64,000 nucleotides of DNA from Helianthus annuus (lineage: Eukaryota > Streptophyta > Magnoliopsida > Asterales > Asteraceae), in NCBI RefSeq assembly GCF_002127325.2, contig NC_035435.2, positions 8,281,800 to 8,345,799 of the forward strand, given 5' to 3'. Position 1 is the first letter of the stretch, and every line of letters begins with the position of its first letter. The notes beneath the pieces were generated by a model that ran no database searches, was not told where the DNA came from, and worked only from the letters and a program-made list of their open reading frames with translations. The position numbers were made by a program, and so were the translations under genes. Positions 1 to 10,415 of this stretch are shown piece by piece.

Positions 1-541
1 TATATATCCAATTCGATTAAATATAATATACTACATTTATAAGTGTATATATATATAGGTTGACTAGGAATACATGTAAATAGCCATTTAGTCCAAACTC
101 ATGTCTAATATATAAAGCAAGTTTAAAATAATTATAATATGTAAATTTATGGATTCATAAAAATAGGTTTTGTTGCCAATATGATTAATACAAGATACCA
201 TATTTTTAAAGGCTAAATATTATAGTTCATATATTGTGACAAAAGTACTTATTTAATTCATAAGTCTTTCTAAGTAATGTATAGGACTATATATGTTGTC
301 AAAATATATAACAATGTTTGTAACATCTAATAGTCTAAATTTGCCTAAAGGCATAAGTGTGTGTATATATATAATATATCCAATTTGTCCAAAATCACTC
401 ATGTCTAAATGAGTTTAACTTTATAAATTAGCCAAATAACTTATAAAATAATATTAATTAATTAAGTCTAAGATTAAATATATTATGTCTAATTCATCCA
501 AAATCGAATTTATATAGATTATAATATTCCATAAGTTTTGG

Positions 542-579
<38 letters not shown>

Positions 580-694
580 TTAATAAGGTGTAAACTATAA
601 TTAAATTAGTAAATTATACAGTATGATTCTCAACAATATTCTAAAAAAATAACAATAATATTACTAACCTAAAAATGATTATTATGAATTTCAT

Positions 695-763
<69 letters not shown>

Positions 764-914
764 ACAACGCATAATGATAAGTCTCTAGATATGAATAAAA
801 TTCTAGGAAACTATATAAACGAGATTAACAATTTAACTAAGAATCATAGAATTATAGATTTTCTTTATCAAACTACAATTGTCATCTATCAATCATAGAA
901 TCATAGAAATTGAT
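1..914. other. AT-rich intergenic DNA with TA microsatellites
   Basis: No gene is visible. The stretch is very AT-rich and holds two pure (TA)n runs at about 545-576 and 698-760. Neither strand has a reading frame of useful length. It is probably degraded intergenic sequence. Confidence 0.7.
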
Positions 915-962
915 AGCGGCGTATCCAACATGTCTCTACCAAATTTTCATCCACATCGTTAT
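915..962 (+). repeat. Short flanking repeat, left copy
   Basis: This stretch begins AGCGGCGTATCCAACATGTC and resembles 8769-8813, which begins AGCGGCGTATCCACCATGTC. The two copies lie on either side of the LTR element at 1061-8755 but are not its 5-bp target duplication. They look like an older local duplication of host DNA. Confidence 0.5.
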
Positions 963-1060
963 TCAAATCATGATTGACAACACAAACACAACTTACATAG
1001 AACTTCTCTTGACCAGTCTAACGAGGCTTTTGATAGTTTGACAAGAACACTCATATATAG

Positions 1061-1847
1061 TGTTGGGATTTGGGGGCCATCATGATTGTGTTTGTTTGCA
1101 TAAAACGAATAAGTGCAGCGGCAATGAGTATCAAACTTTGTAAACATAATCAAAGGAAAATATAGATTGATAAACAATTGCTATTTCATTGAGTCAAAAG
1201 ATTTACAATAGAAAGCAAATGATTACAGGAAGCTTACAATCTAAACTCCCCCTTAGCCTGATACACCAGAGTTGGTTGCACAAGATGAAAGGATGAATTG
1301 AGGAGAAGAACTCACTCAAAACGATCAAGTATAACAGTATAGAATACTGTCATATTTATAGGCAAACCAAACTACTGATCTACCTCAGCTGACGTCACCA
1401 TGATATTGACATCTAACGACCTAACAAACTACAAATACTGTTCTATACAAACTACTGACATGCAACATCTGATAAGTAATAAAATGTAAAGCTAAGGAAA
1501 ACTACTGCTTCACGTTCCACTGTTGTAGCCTTAGTACAGATGTTGAGTCTTCAGTGCTTTCTTCAAAGGTGATCAGTCTTTGGGAGGGCAGTGCTTGAGT
1601 CTTCAGCAGTACTTAGGAAACAGCAGTAGATAGAGCAGCAGTGTTTGTCTTCAGCAGTCTTTAAGGTATCATCAGTGTTTGGTTCATCAGTTGTTGTAGT
1701 TTGAGCAGCACTTAAGATTCATCAGCTGTTAGAAAACCACTGTCAAGGGGAGAGCATAGGGTAAACTGCTGCTTATTGATGGTCCACTGATGAGATCCGG
1801 TTTTGGCTTTACATTATCTGTTCCTCTGTTAGGGTTCAATCCCAACA
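1061..1847 (-). repeat. 3' LTR of the 1061-8755 element
   Basis: 787 bp, beginning TGTTGGGATT and ending AATCCCAACA on the plus strand, so it has the standard TG...CA ends with a short inverted repeat. It matches 7964-8755 along its whole length. It is dense in CAGCAGT/CATCAGT/ACTGCTG words. The stop codon of the element's long ORF falls just inside its inner edge. Confidence 0.92.
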
Positions 1848-4800
1848 ATCTCCCCCTGGAACAGATAATGCCAAAACCCTTCCTTCTTCAGGACCTTTAT
1901 TACTCATCAAGAGTGTCTTAGCTTGTTCCTTAAATTCAGCTTCAAATTCTTTGGCACTCTGGTCATCTTCATCCCTGCACAGTGAGAGCTCAAGGAGATC
2001 CTGCAAATCTTTAACACTAAGGCCTAGTGCTTCTTTCCTTGATACATGCTTCACCTCACCATTGGCTCTGACCAGGGTCAATACGTGGGTCTTTTGATCA
2101 GACATCCACTTTAGTATTTTAAAGCCTAATGGGTTTCTTGGGAGAGATTTATCTTCTGATGAGTTGAGGGATAATGGCCTTGAAAACATCTGCAGACTTT
2201 CAGACATTCTTTTGACAGCTTCTTCAATGACTTTGTCTGCAGCAGCTATATCTTCTGCAGTTTCTTGTTCAATAAGTTCTTGTCTTTCAACTTCTGTCTT
2301 GTCTTTTGCAGTGTTCGGTGATGCAGGCTTGTTTAACACCTTCACAAAAAGGTTTTGAAGCTTTGATGAGCTATCTTCTTTCAGACCCATTTTCATGATC
2401 ACGTCTTTGAAGTACTCTGCTTCTTTTTCTTTAACCTCTTACTCAGTCAGCTGTTTTCCTTCCTTTTGGTCTGACACAAAAGTAGGTTTGTATGCTGACT
2501 TTAGCATCGTTTTGAGGCTTTCAATTTGTTGCTCCAGTTTCACCATTTGTTCTCTCTTCTTCCTTTTCTTCAGCCTCTCATAGGCTTCATCAGTTTGCTG
2601 CCTAGACCATTTTGATATGGCTTCAGCAGTGTCTACTTTAGCATCCACTAACTCCTTTTTCTTTCCTTTATATTCAGCAGTGAGGTCAGCAATAAGCTTT
2701 TTGTATTTACTCCAGTTTGGAGCATTTTTCTTCTTTGAAGGATCATTCTTGATTTTTTGGATCCTTTCAGCCTCATGCTTTAAAGCTACCAAAGGCCATT
2801 CTTTAAACTGGGATTCTTCAGCAGGGTAGAACTTTTCTTTCATGATGAAGGCTAGAAGTTGTTCTCTCAATTTCTTCTTTTGATCAGCCTTTTCTTTGTC
2901 CAGCTCTTGTGCATATTCTTCCATCTGCTTAACCTTTGCAAGGTAGAACTCCAGTCTATTAGCAATGCCTTCTTCGCTTAGCCTTTCTTTTTCGCTGTCA
3001 ACTTTAGCTTTAACTTTAGCTTGCCTAGCCTTTATCTTGAGATAATCAGTTATATCTTCTGGAGCTATATAGCCTATTAGTGAGGAGAATTTTCTTTTTG
3101 ATGGATCTGTTTCTGTGTAAAACTGCCTCATTTCATTTTTAACGGCTTCAAGCTCCAGTGGATACTTTCTAGCATTCAGATCATGTATCCCTTCATCGGC
3201 AGTGATTGGCTTTCTTTTTCTGCTAAAGAGCTTTGGTTGAGATATAGGAAAGGATAGAGCGGTGGTGGATGGTTGACTAACAACTGTTGAAACAACTGGT
3301 GTCTCAACTGCTGTTGTCATTACAACTGCTGATGTGTCAGCAGATGTCTTCTGCTTTTGAGCAGGGGATGGAAGTTGTGAGATAATATTTGATGGTGGTG
3401 ATGGTGGTGGTGACTCTTCATCAGGAATGAAAACCCTTCTCCTTTTTAATGGAGGGGAGGCTGATGATGTTTTGGGTGGATCAGTGGTTTGAGATTGTGA
3501 TTGACTGACAGTGGTTGAAACAACTGGTGTTACAATCACTGTTGTCATTATAACAGATGTTGTAACATCTGCTGTCTTCTGCTTTATGGCAGGAGGCAAT
3601 GAAGGTTTGGCTGTTTGTGATGGTAGTGGTGGTTTTTATGTTGTAGACACAGGTGATGGTGGTGGAACAGTAGTTGTGGTGATTTGTGTTGAAGTGGTGT
3701 GTGTTGGAGGTGTGTGTGTTGATGAGAGGGCAGCTGTTTGGCTACTAACAGCAGTTTTTGTAACTACTGTTGTATCAGCTGATGAAGTTTTGGGTTTTTC
3801 TGGTTCAATGTATATCCCATCTTCTATACCTTTCTTTTTCAGCTTGGTTTTCTCCCCCTTTTTGGCATTATCTGCCAGGGGTGTATCCATGAAGAAAATG
3901 GTAGATGGACCTTTCTCACTCTGAGCAGTCTTTTGTATGCTAGCTTTTATAGCCTTGATGTCTGCTTGAGTGTCTTTGAACCGAGATTCCACCATGTTGG
4001 TCAGCATTTGTACTTGATTAGCATGCTTTTTAGCAGCCATTTGTTGCTGTTGTTCAAGCATGGGCTGGAAGATATTCCAAAGCTCATTTGCAGCAAATGC
4101 TTGTGGAGCTGGTGCGTGAGCAGGAGGAACAGTTGATTGGGCTTTTTGAGCTTCTAACAGCTGCTACACCATATCTTTTATTTCGGCAACAGAAGATTCT
4201 AGATTTTCAACTCTGGCCGTCAATTCATTGTATTTTGAATCATCACCTGAATTAACAGGATCATCTGAATCCCCACTAGCAGTGGTTGTATCAATGTGTT
4301 ACTTAGGAGCTGTAGCCCAAAAGTCATCCATTGATGCCCCTTTTTCTTGGTACTGGGGACTTCTTTCTTCGGCACTCGATAATCCTTTGATATTACCAGT
4401 GGTTAAAGATAACTCACTGGTGGTTACCGATGTTGCCATGGAAGAAATTGCCTTCAAGGGAGTCTTAGTTATGTAACAACTGTCCAACTGAAGATCTGTT
4501 GATCCATCAGTTGTAGTTGCTGCTCCATTTGAACTACCACCGAGAGTTACTTGTAACTCAGGGGGTGTAACCTCCTCAGCTGTTACTGGGTTAGCAGAGG
4601 CATGAACATCAGACCCAGTCACTTGTGGAGGTATGCTCTCAGTAATAGGTAACAGAGAGGAACTGGTTTGTGTCTGTGCCATATCAACTGCATGCAACAG
4701 GGGTATTATTGATTGTGGTAATATGTTTGGTGAGGGTATGGGTGTTGAAAGAGACATGTCCTTGGGATCAGGACTGTGGAAGATGGATCCGAGTGGATAC

Positions 4801-4940
4801 AGAGCTTCATAATTTGGTGTCCCTGTGCTTACAACCTGATCATTTTGTGAGGATGCAGGAGGAGTTTTAGGCTGGGGTTGAGATCTTTCTTCCATCTGCT
4901 GTGAGGAAGTAGCAGCGTGGTTTCTTGTGACTTTTATGTT
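1836..4940 (-). pseudogene. Decayed C-terminal part of env-like ORF
   Basis: Reading leftward from about 4895 a single minus-strand frame runs to 1836, broken by in-frame stops at 4301-4299 (TAA), 4166-4164 (TAG), 3638-3636 (TAA) and 2441-2439 (TAA). A frame change near 4900-4940 separates it from the N-terminal piece at 5237-5953. The segments encode a Ser/Thr/Pro/Val-rich low-complexity stretch (about 4895-3250). A Lys/Glu-rich coiled-coil-like region follows (about 3150-2440, with KKRKKREQMVKLEQQIESL near its end), then an acidic tail. This layout, a conserved globular head with a long charged tail, fits the extra ORF behind pol in Asteraceae Sireviruses. Function is unknown. The TAG at 4166 fits a C-to-T change in a CAG (CHG) codon, a usual methylated-cytosine decay path. 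Confidence 0.7.
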
Positions 4941-5236
4941 GTCATTGGCATTGACTCTGGGATCTCATCTTCCAGAGTTGCCTTTGGTGTGGGTTTGGTG
5001 GGTTTTCTGGATGTTTTTCTTTTGGTCTTTTTGGTGGCAAGTGTTGGTTTCAAAGCAGTGGGTGTGCTACTTTGATCACCTGGAGCAGTGGGCTCAGCAG
5101 TGGTTGCTTGAGGATCAGTAGCAGTTTCTAAAACCTGCTCAGCCTCCTTTGTTTTTCATTTTATTGGTTCCATCATTCTCGAAAATGTTTCAATTGTTAA
5201 ACAGTTTATTTTGAATGAGACACCTTGTTTGGGCAA

Positions 5237-5953
5237 TTATGCATCTTTCTCAACAAATTTTTGTTCAAAATAATAGCTTAGAAATCTTGGAAAGAGCAGA
5301 AATGCTTTATTATCAACGTTCTTTACCAAATCATCAAATATTTCCTGGGAGTAGTTATAGTTTTTATCACTTAAAATTGCATACCCCAGGTTTTGGATTT
5401 TCGTTGGTATCTCATTAAAAGACGTTGTTTTATTAGAAACACACATGAGCAGTGTGTGAAATAAAAATCTGGGTGCAGAAGGGAAGTAACCCTTTTGTAG
5501 GGTATCCCTATTTGGTTGTTCTACATAGCCCCTGTTCATGAAATCCTTTACCAACTCGTCTTTTGTAAATGAGGTTTTTCCATTTAAATCATCGAGTTTA
5601 AAGGTTTCAGAGATGGATTTTGGTGAGATGTTTACCTTCTTACCCTGTATCGAGGAGTTGATGGCGGCGACGATATCTCCTTGTTTTTCAAGGGTGGCAT
5701 TTTTCCAGAACTCTCTCTGGGTATCAAGGTAAATAGGAGCGTCTGCTGTTATCAAAGTTTTGTACTTTGATGCAGAAAGGATGTCAAGGATGGAGTCAAA
5801 AGTGTGGTTATCGGTAGGTTTTATGAGTATACCTACATAGTTGTGTGGAGCTTTGTAGCGAATCTCCGGTGTTTCAGCGGCCATTTGAGTGGCATCTGCT
5901 GTTGTGGAGGAATATGATGGTTTTGATTTTGATTTCGATTTTGGTTTCGTCAT
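5237..5953 (-). CDS. Env-like Sirevirus ORF, N-terminal domain (238 aa)
   Basis: An uninterrupted minus-strand segment starting at ATG 5953-5951. After a Lys/Ser-rich leader of about 20 residues comes a globular region with REFWKNAT, a SISETFKLDD segment, FLFHTLLMCVSN and FLLFPRFLSYYF. The plus-strand ORF at 23948 has the same landmarks in the same order: IQDFWKNAKI, MIREVLQFND, LVHMFLLCIS, FLMYPRFIQMIL. The two proteins are therefore homologous. In database annotation such Asteraceae proteins are sometimes called synaptobrevin/longin-like, a label recalled from memory that I would not trust as a function. No transmembrane segment is evident here. A TAA ends this segment and more stops follow, so the full protein is not made from this copy. 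Confidence 0.7.
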   Translation of the reverse strand: MTKPKSKSKSKPSYSSTTADATQMAAETPEIRYKAPHNYVGILIKPTDNHTFDSILDILSASKYKTLITADAPIYLDTQREFWKNATLEKQGDIVAAINSSIQGKKVNISPKSISETFKLDDLNGKTSFTKDELVKDFMNRGYVEQPNRDTLQKGYFPSAPRFLFHTLLMCVSNKTTSFNEIPTKIQNLGYAILSDKNYNYSQEIFDDLVKNVDNKAFLLFPRFLSYYFEQKFVEKDA

Positions 5954-7949
5954 TTTGGATGAAGAAGATCGAAGAATTTTTTGGAGTTATGAGAGGGAAA
6001 CTGCTATAAGAAGAGAACTTTTGGAATTCAATTCGACAGTAAAACCCTGTTTGGATTTAATCAGGGTTTTATTTAGGGAAAAGTGATTGCTGATGTGGCA
6101 GCGGTTATTTTTGATCTGAAGGCTAAAGACTGACCACGTGTCAAACATCTGATGGAATGGTAAATAATGGAGGACAGTTGTTTTGACAACTACTGATGGA
6201 TCAAGTATCAGTAGTTACAACGGTAATAAAATGAAACAGTGGATGTAACAGTGGATGGAACAAAGATTTTAAGCATCAGTGTTTTGGAGAACAGAGGTTG
6301 ACACTTTAGCAGTGGACAGACTTTAGTGAGCAGATGTTAAGGGACAACAGCATTTTAGATACAACAGTGGAAAAGAGAATGAGAATCATTTTTAACAACT
6401 GTTTGTGCAGCAGTGTTTTGACTTTTGACAAATACTTTTAGCACCTGTTTGTTCAGATCTAGAAAATGATTTGTTCTTGTAAAAGCACAATCTCTTGTCT
6501 ATCATCTGTTGAGTACCAGAAATGCTATTCTTAACAAAATACATTTTAGATGTATAATATCAAGATTAAATTGTCAGCAGTTATCTTCAGAAATTTTGTT
6601 CAAAGTTTTGCCATCTGTCTATTTTCTAGACAGTGGTTTAGCATTCCAGATGATGAGGACATTTCTACATGAGCTGCTCATTTTGTGTCTAATTACATGA
6701 ACTAGATCATGAGTATCTCAGTAGTCTAAATCAATTTGCAATCAATTTATAATCTGTGAAAATCAAACTTGAGCTTAACATGACCTTGATATGTGTGTCA
6801 TTTCCTTTTGACCAGATTTAAGGATAATAGTTTCACACAAAAATAAGGAAATTACATCCTGACCAGAGATGAACTTTTACTATCAAAGATGAGTAAAAGT
6901 GCAAAATATATCTTATAAAAATGAAATATATCTGGCTTTATTTAGAGAAAAACACCTTAAGAAAAATTAAAAGGAAGTTTTGAAAATGATCAAAAGGATC
7001 CGACAATTTTCCAGTAAATTCATGATCATATTATTCTCAAGTTATTTTGACCATTGTTTTGGGGTCATTTACTTGTCAATTGATTGAAAGTTTCTTTTAA
7101 GCATAATCACTGGAGATGCCATTATTACCAGAACAATTTCTGCATTGATGAATGCACACAGTTGCGTGATGATGACCACTGATGATCTAACTTTTAAATC
7201 TCAAAAGTGTTTTATACTTATACTCTTTTGCTTTTGATTTCAAAAGTTTTTGAGATAGCTACACTTTGAGATTTGTTCATTTTTCTTTTCCCTTTTTACC
7301 CTTTTTATTAATATGTTCAGAATTGCTCACTAGGAGATCATATTTTGAACATACTTTGTCCATAATCACTTTGAAGCAATGTTTTGAGAGATCTGACCAT
7401 TATTTGATCATGCTTAGATCTCACATTTACCTATGATTAGGACAGTTTTGGCACCTTATTTTCTCAATGTGTTTTGGACAAAGTTGATTTGGTCCTTTTG
7501 AAGGATACTCAACTTGCCTTTGAGCACATGAGAGATTTTGCCTAAAGTTTTATTTCCCCTTTTCTATGTCAGCAGTATTCTAGTGTTTTGGATGAACACA
7601 AGTTTTGCTGAACAGAGGTACATACTTTAGTGTTTATTGAAAACATCACAAATATCGAGACAACAATTGAAATCAATTTTGAAAACATCGAACAATCCCA
7701 CAATTTATCAGATATTTTACGGATCTGAAAACTATGAGTGACATATGCATGAAAACACTTGTTGTGTGAGATTTGTGTGTCATATGACATCTTGGTTGAT
7801 TTACAGAGTTTCTAAATAACCACTTTGACCATGATTTACTCGTTACTCTGTTTTTTTTTTCAACTGAATGCAACCAACCTTTAGTATCAATAACTTTTGA
7901 GCTGAACTGTTATGTCAAATTGATTGTTAGATCGAATTTGACTGTCCAA
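5954..7949 (-). other. 2-kb non-coding leader of the 1061-8755 element
   Basis: The region between primer site and ORF start, where an autonomous Sirevirus has gag-pol, has no reading frame of note on the minus strand. The part at 6120-6450 is crowded with CAGTGG, CAGCAGTG and ACTACTGATG words like those in the LTRs. The part at 6700-7900 is T-rich with recurring TTTTGA/TTTGAC words. No remnant of Gag or pol motifs was seen. Confidence 0.6.
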
Positions 7950-7961
7950 GCTCTGATACCA
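7950..7961 (-). other. Primer binding site (initiator-Met tRNA)
   Basis: On the minus strand this reads TGGTATCAGAGC, complementary to the 3' end of plant initiator methionine tRNA, the usual Copia primer. It lies 2 nt from the LTR at 7964 and fixes the element's orientation as minus. Confidence 0.92.
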
Positions 7962-7963
7962 AT

Positions 7964-8755
7964 TGGTGGGATCTTGGGGGCCATCATGATTGTGTTTGTT
8001 TGCATAAAACGAATAAGTGCCGCGGAAATGAGTAGCAAACTTTGTAAACATAATCAAAGGAAAATATAGATTGATAAACAATTGCTATTTCATTGAGTCA
8101 AAAGATTTACAATAGAAAGCAAATGATTACAGCAAGCTTACAATCTAAACTCCCCCTCAGCCTGATACACCAGAGTTGGTTGCACAAGATGAAAGGATGA
8201 ATTGAGGAGAAGAACTCACTCAAAACGATCAAGTATAACAGTACATAATACTGTCATATTTATAGGCAAACCAAACTACTGATCTACCTCAGCTGACGTC
8301 ACCATGATAGTGACATCTAACGACCTAACAAACTACAAATACTGTTCTATACAAACTACTGACATGCAACATCTGATAAGTAATAAAATGTAAAGCTAAG
8401 GAAAACTACTGCTTCACGTTCCACTGTTGTTTGTAGCCTTAGTACAGATGTTGAGTCTTCAGTGATTTCTTCAAAGGTGATCAGTCTTTGGGAGGGCAGT
8501 GCTTGAGTCTTCAGCAGTACTTAGGAAACAACAGTAGATAGAGCAGCAGTGTTTGTCTTCAGCAGTCTTTAAGGTATCATCAGTGTTTGGTTCATCAGTT
8601 GTTGTAGTTTGAGCAGCACTTACGATTCATCAGCTGTTAGAAAACCACTGTCAAGGGGAGAGCATAGGGTAAACTGCTGCTTATTGATGGTCCACTGATG
8701 AGATCCGGTTTTGGCTTTACATTATCTGTTCCTCTGTTAGGGTTCAATCCCAACA
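7964..8755 (-). repeat. 5' LTR of the 1061-8755 element
   Basis: 792 bp, homologous to 1061-1847. Its inner terminus is slightly mutated (TGGTGGGATC instead of TGTTGGGATT) and a short insertion GTTT occurs near 8430. A minus-strand TATA box TATAAATA (plus 8257-8264) marks the likely promoter. The LTR is rich in CAGCAGT-type words. Confidence 0.92.
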
Positions 8756-8768
8756 TATAGGAAATACA

Positions 8769-8813
8769 AGCGGCGTATCCACCATGTCCTTATCAAATTC
8801 CATCGGCTTTGTT
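8769..8813 (+). repeat. Short flanking repeat, right copy
   Basis: Partner of 915-962 (see there), with a shared core of about 20 bp and looser similarity for another 25 bp. Confidence 0.5.
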
Positions 8814-10362
8814 AGCGGTTTTGATTGGTTCTGTGCGACGAATTGACCTAATACCTACTAACTAAAAAACATAACCAAATCCATAAACAACCAATGCTTG
8901 AGTCTCGAACCCGAAAAGAGCGTGACTAAATGATGGCCATACCTACATCCATAGTTATGAGGGAAGGGTCGGACTATTAATAAGTGAGACGATACCCACA
9001 TCACATAAATTATGGGGAAAGGTAAGCCGTGATGAGTGATGATGCTACACAACATGAACTAGCAATAAAACAAATCATAATGCATAACATGGCGATAACA
9101 TAAAATGTCCAACTAAAGGATGAAAACGATGATAAATTCTAAAATAGTGACGTCGAGAGCGTGATAACGACACAAGCTATCAATGATACTCATTAAGAGT
9201 TCATAATTGTATCGATTGACGTTAGTGCGAACGTCAAGGATACGTAGTGGGAGTAGCAGATAGAGCCGATAATGAGGGAAAACCAAATGTGAAGTCGAAT
9301 GACGGAAGGAATGAAGTAGTAGTAATGATCTTAACTTGCACTAGTCAGGCGATAATTATGATTCGAACAAACGTAGAGAATCCTAAAATAAATGAGGAAG
9401 CAGCTCCTGTGCTCTTGGATCGGCCATCTGAAGATGTGTCTCGAGTGATGGAGGAGTAGGAAGAGAAATTCTAGTTTTACTAAGAAATGCATGTCATACA
9501 TCTAGAAACCTCTCAAATACATCTTAAAAATGCATGTCATTCATTTTATTTGTCGCATTTCGAATCAATTAAAGCAATGCACTGAAACAACTAGTAGACT
9601 TACCGGTTAGACTAGTTGTGTCAGCACAGCTCCGGTACTCAGCTAGACGATAGATTTAGGACCTAGATTGAAGTCCTACACAAATGTTATACTAAATCCC
9701 AAGTGGGAAAACAAGGATATTCATCAATGCTTTCTGGACCATAAATAACAATTTGTCCGTAAAATTCAGCTTGTTATAACTAGCACATGTCCAAAAATGA
9801 TGTTAAACATCATAATCCGAGAAGATAGGTGTGATTTTGTGGACTAAGAAGTGAGAATTTAGGCTGAAATCTATTTAGGTTTATTTTATCTACGTACATT
9901 ATCTCATATGTAAACTTAAGCCCAAATACACTTAAGCCCATTAGTTTTTTTAATCCTAATCCCAATACTTAAAACCTTTGTTACAAATGTGTTACAAAAA
10001 TGTGACGCATTTGTGACGGAATAGTTAATAGCTTTAACATTTATCCTCGTTAATGAGCTTTCGTTAGAATTGCGTAGTAAAGTAGTATAAATGTTTGTGA
10101 TAGATATGATGAATCAAATGCCGTAACCGGAGAGAGATGAAAGTCAAGACTAGCTGTTGAGAGTGCGTTTCTCAATTATTCCATGCGCTTTTTTGTTGTA
10201 GTGAACCATTCAATTATTATTTTTTTTTTAGGGTAGAGGTGATGATGCGATACCAATAAAAAAAACAGCCTAACATTAACATTTGTATAAACAAATCCAA
10301 ACCACAAAAAAACATATGAATAATTATTTACTCCACTGATGTAGTCGCATACAGCCTTGAGC
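8814..10362. other. Intergenic DNA upstream of the P450 gene
   Basis: No convincing gene. The only notable open frame (9247-9459, 70 codons, plus) has no recognisable motif and probably occurs by chance. The last few hundred bases are AT-rich and presumably contain the P450 promoter. Nothing like a transposon end was found here. Confidence 0.55.
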
Positions 10363-10369
10363 TATAAAT
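10363..10369 (+). promoter_or_regulatory. TATA box of the CYP706-like gene
   Basis: TATAAAT at 10363-10369 overlaps an in-frame ATG at 10368. Transcription would start about 30 nt downstream, near 10395, so that ATG should not be in the mRNA. The next in-frame ATG (10416, context CAAAATGAC) is the better start. The implied 5' UTR is only about 20 nt. Confidence 0.6.
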
Positions 10370-10415
10370 GCAGCCCTCGACTTCCACTATCGACATACAT
10401 TTTTCATCTCCCAAA

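Larger units (their letters stand above)
1061..8755 (-). mobile_element. Non-autonomous Sirevirus-like (Copia) LTR retrotransposon
   Basis: A complete minus-strand LTR element of about 7.7 kb. Perfect 5-bp target duplications TATAG lie at 1056-1060 and 8756-8760. The right LTR (7964-8755) is the functional 5' LTR, because an initiator-Met primer site reading TGGTATCAGAGC on the minus strand abuts it at 7950-7961. The left LTR (1061-1847) is the 3' LTR, preceded by the purine tract AGGGGGAGAT. The interior has about 2 kb without ORFs and then one long decayed ORF related to the env-like ORF of the Sirevirus at 14677. No CCHC Gag, protease, integrase or RT motif is present, so it needed proteins from another element. 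By eye the LTRs differ at roughly 13 sites plus small indels, suggesting an insertion some hundred thousand years old. Confidence 0.9.

Noticed and set aside
9247..9459. 70-codon plus-strand frame
   Set aside because: No motif, homologue or splice signal recognised; likely chance.
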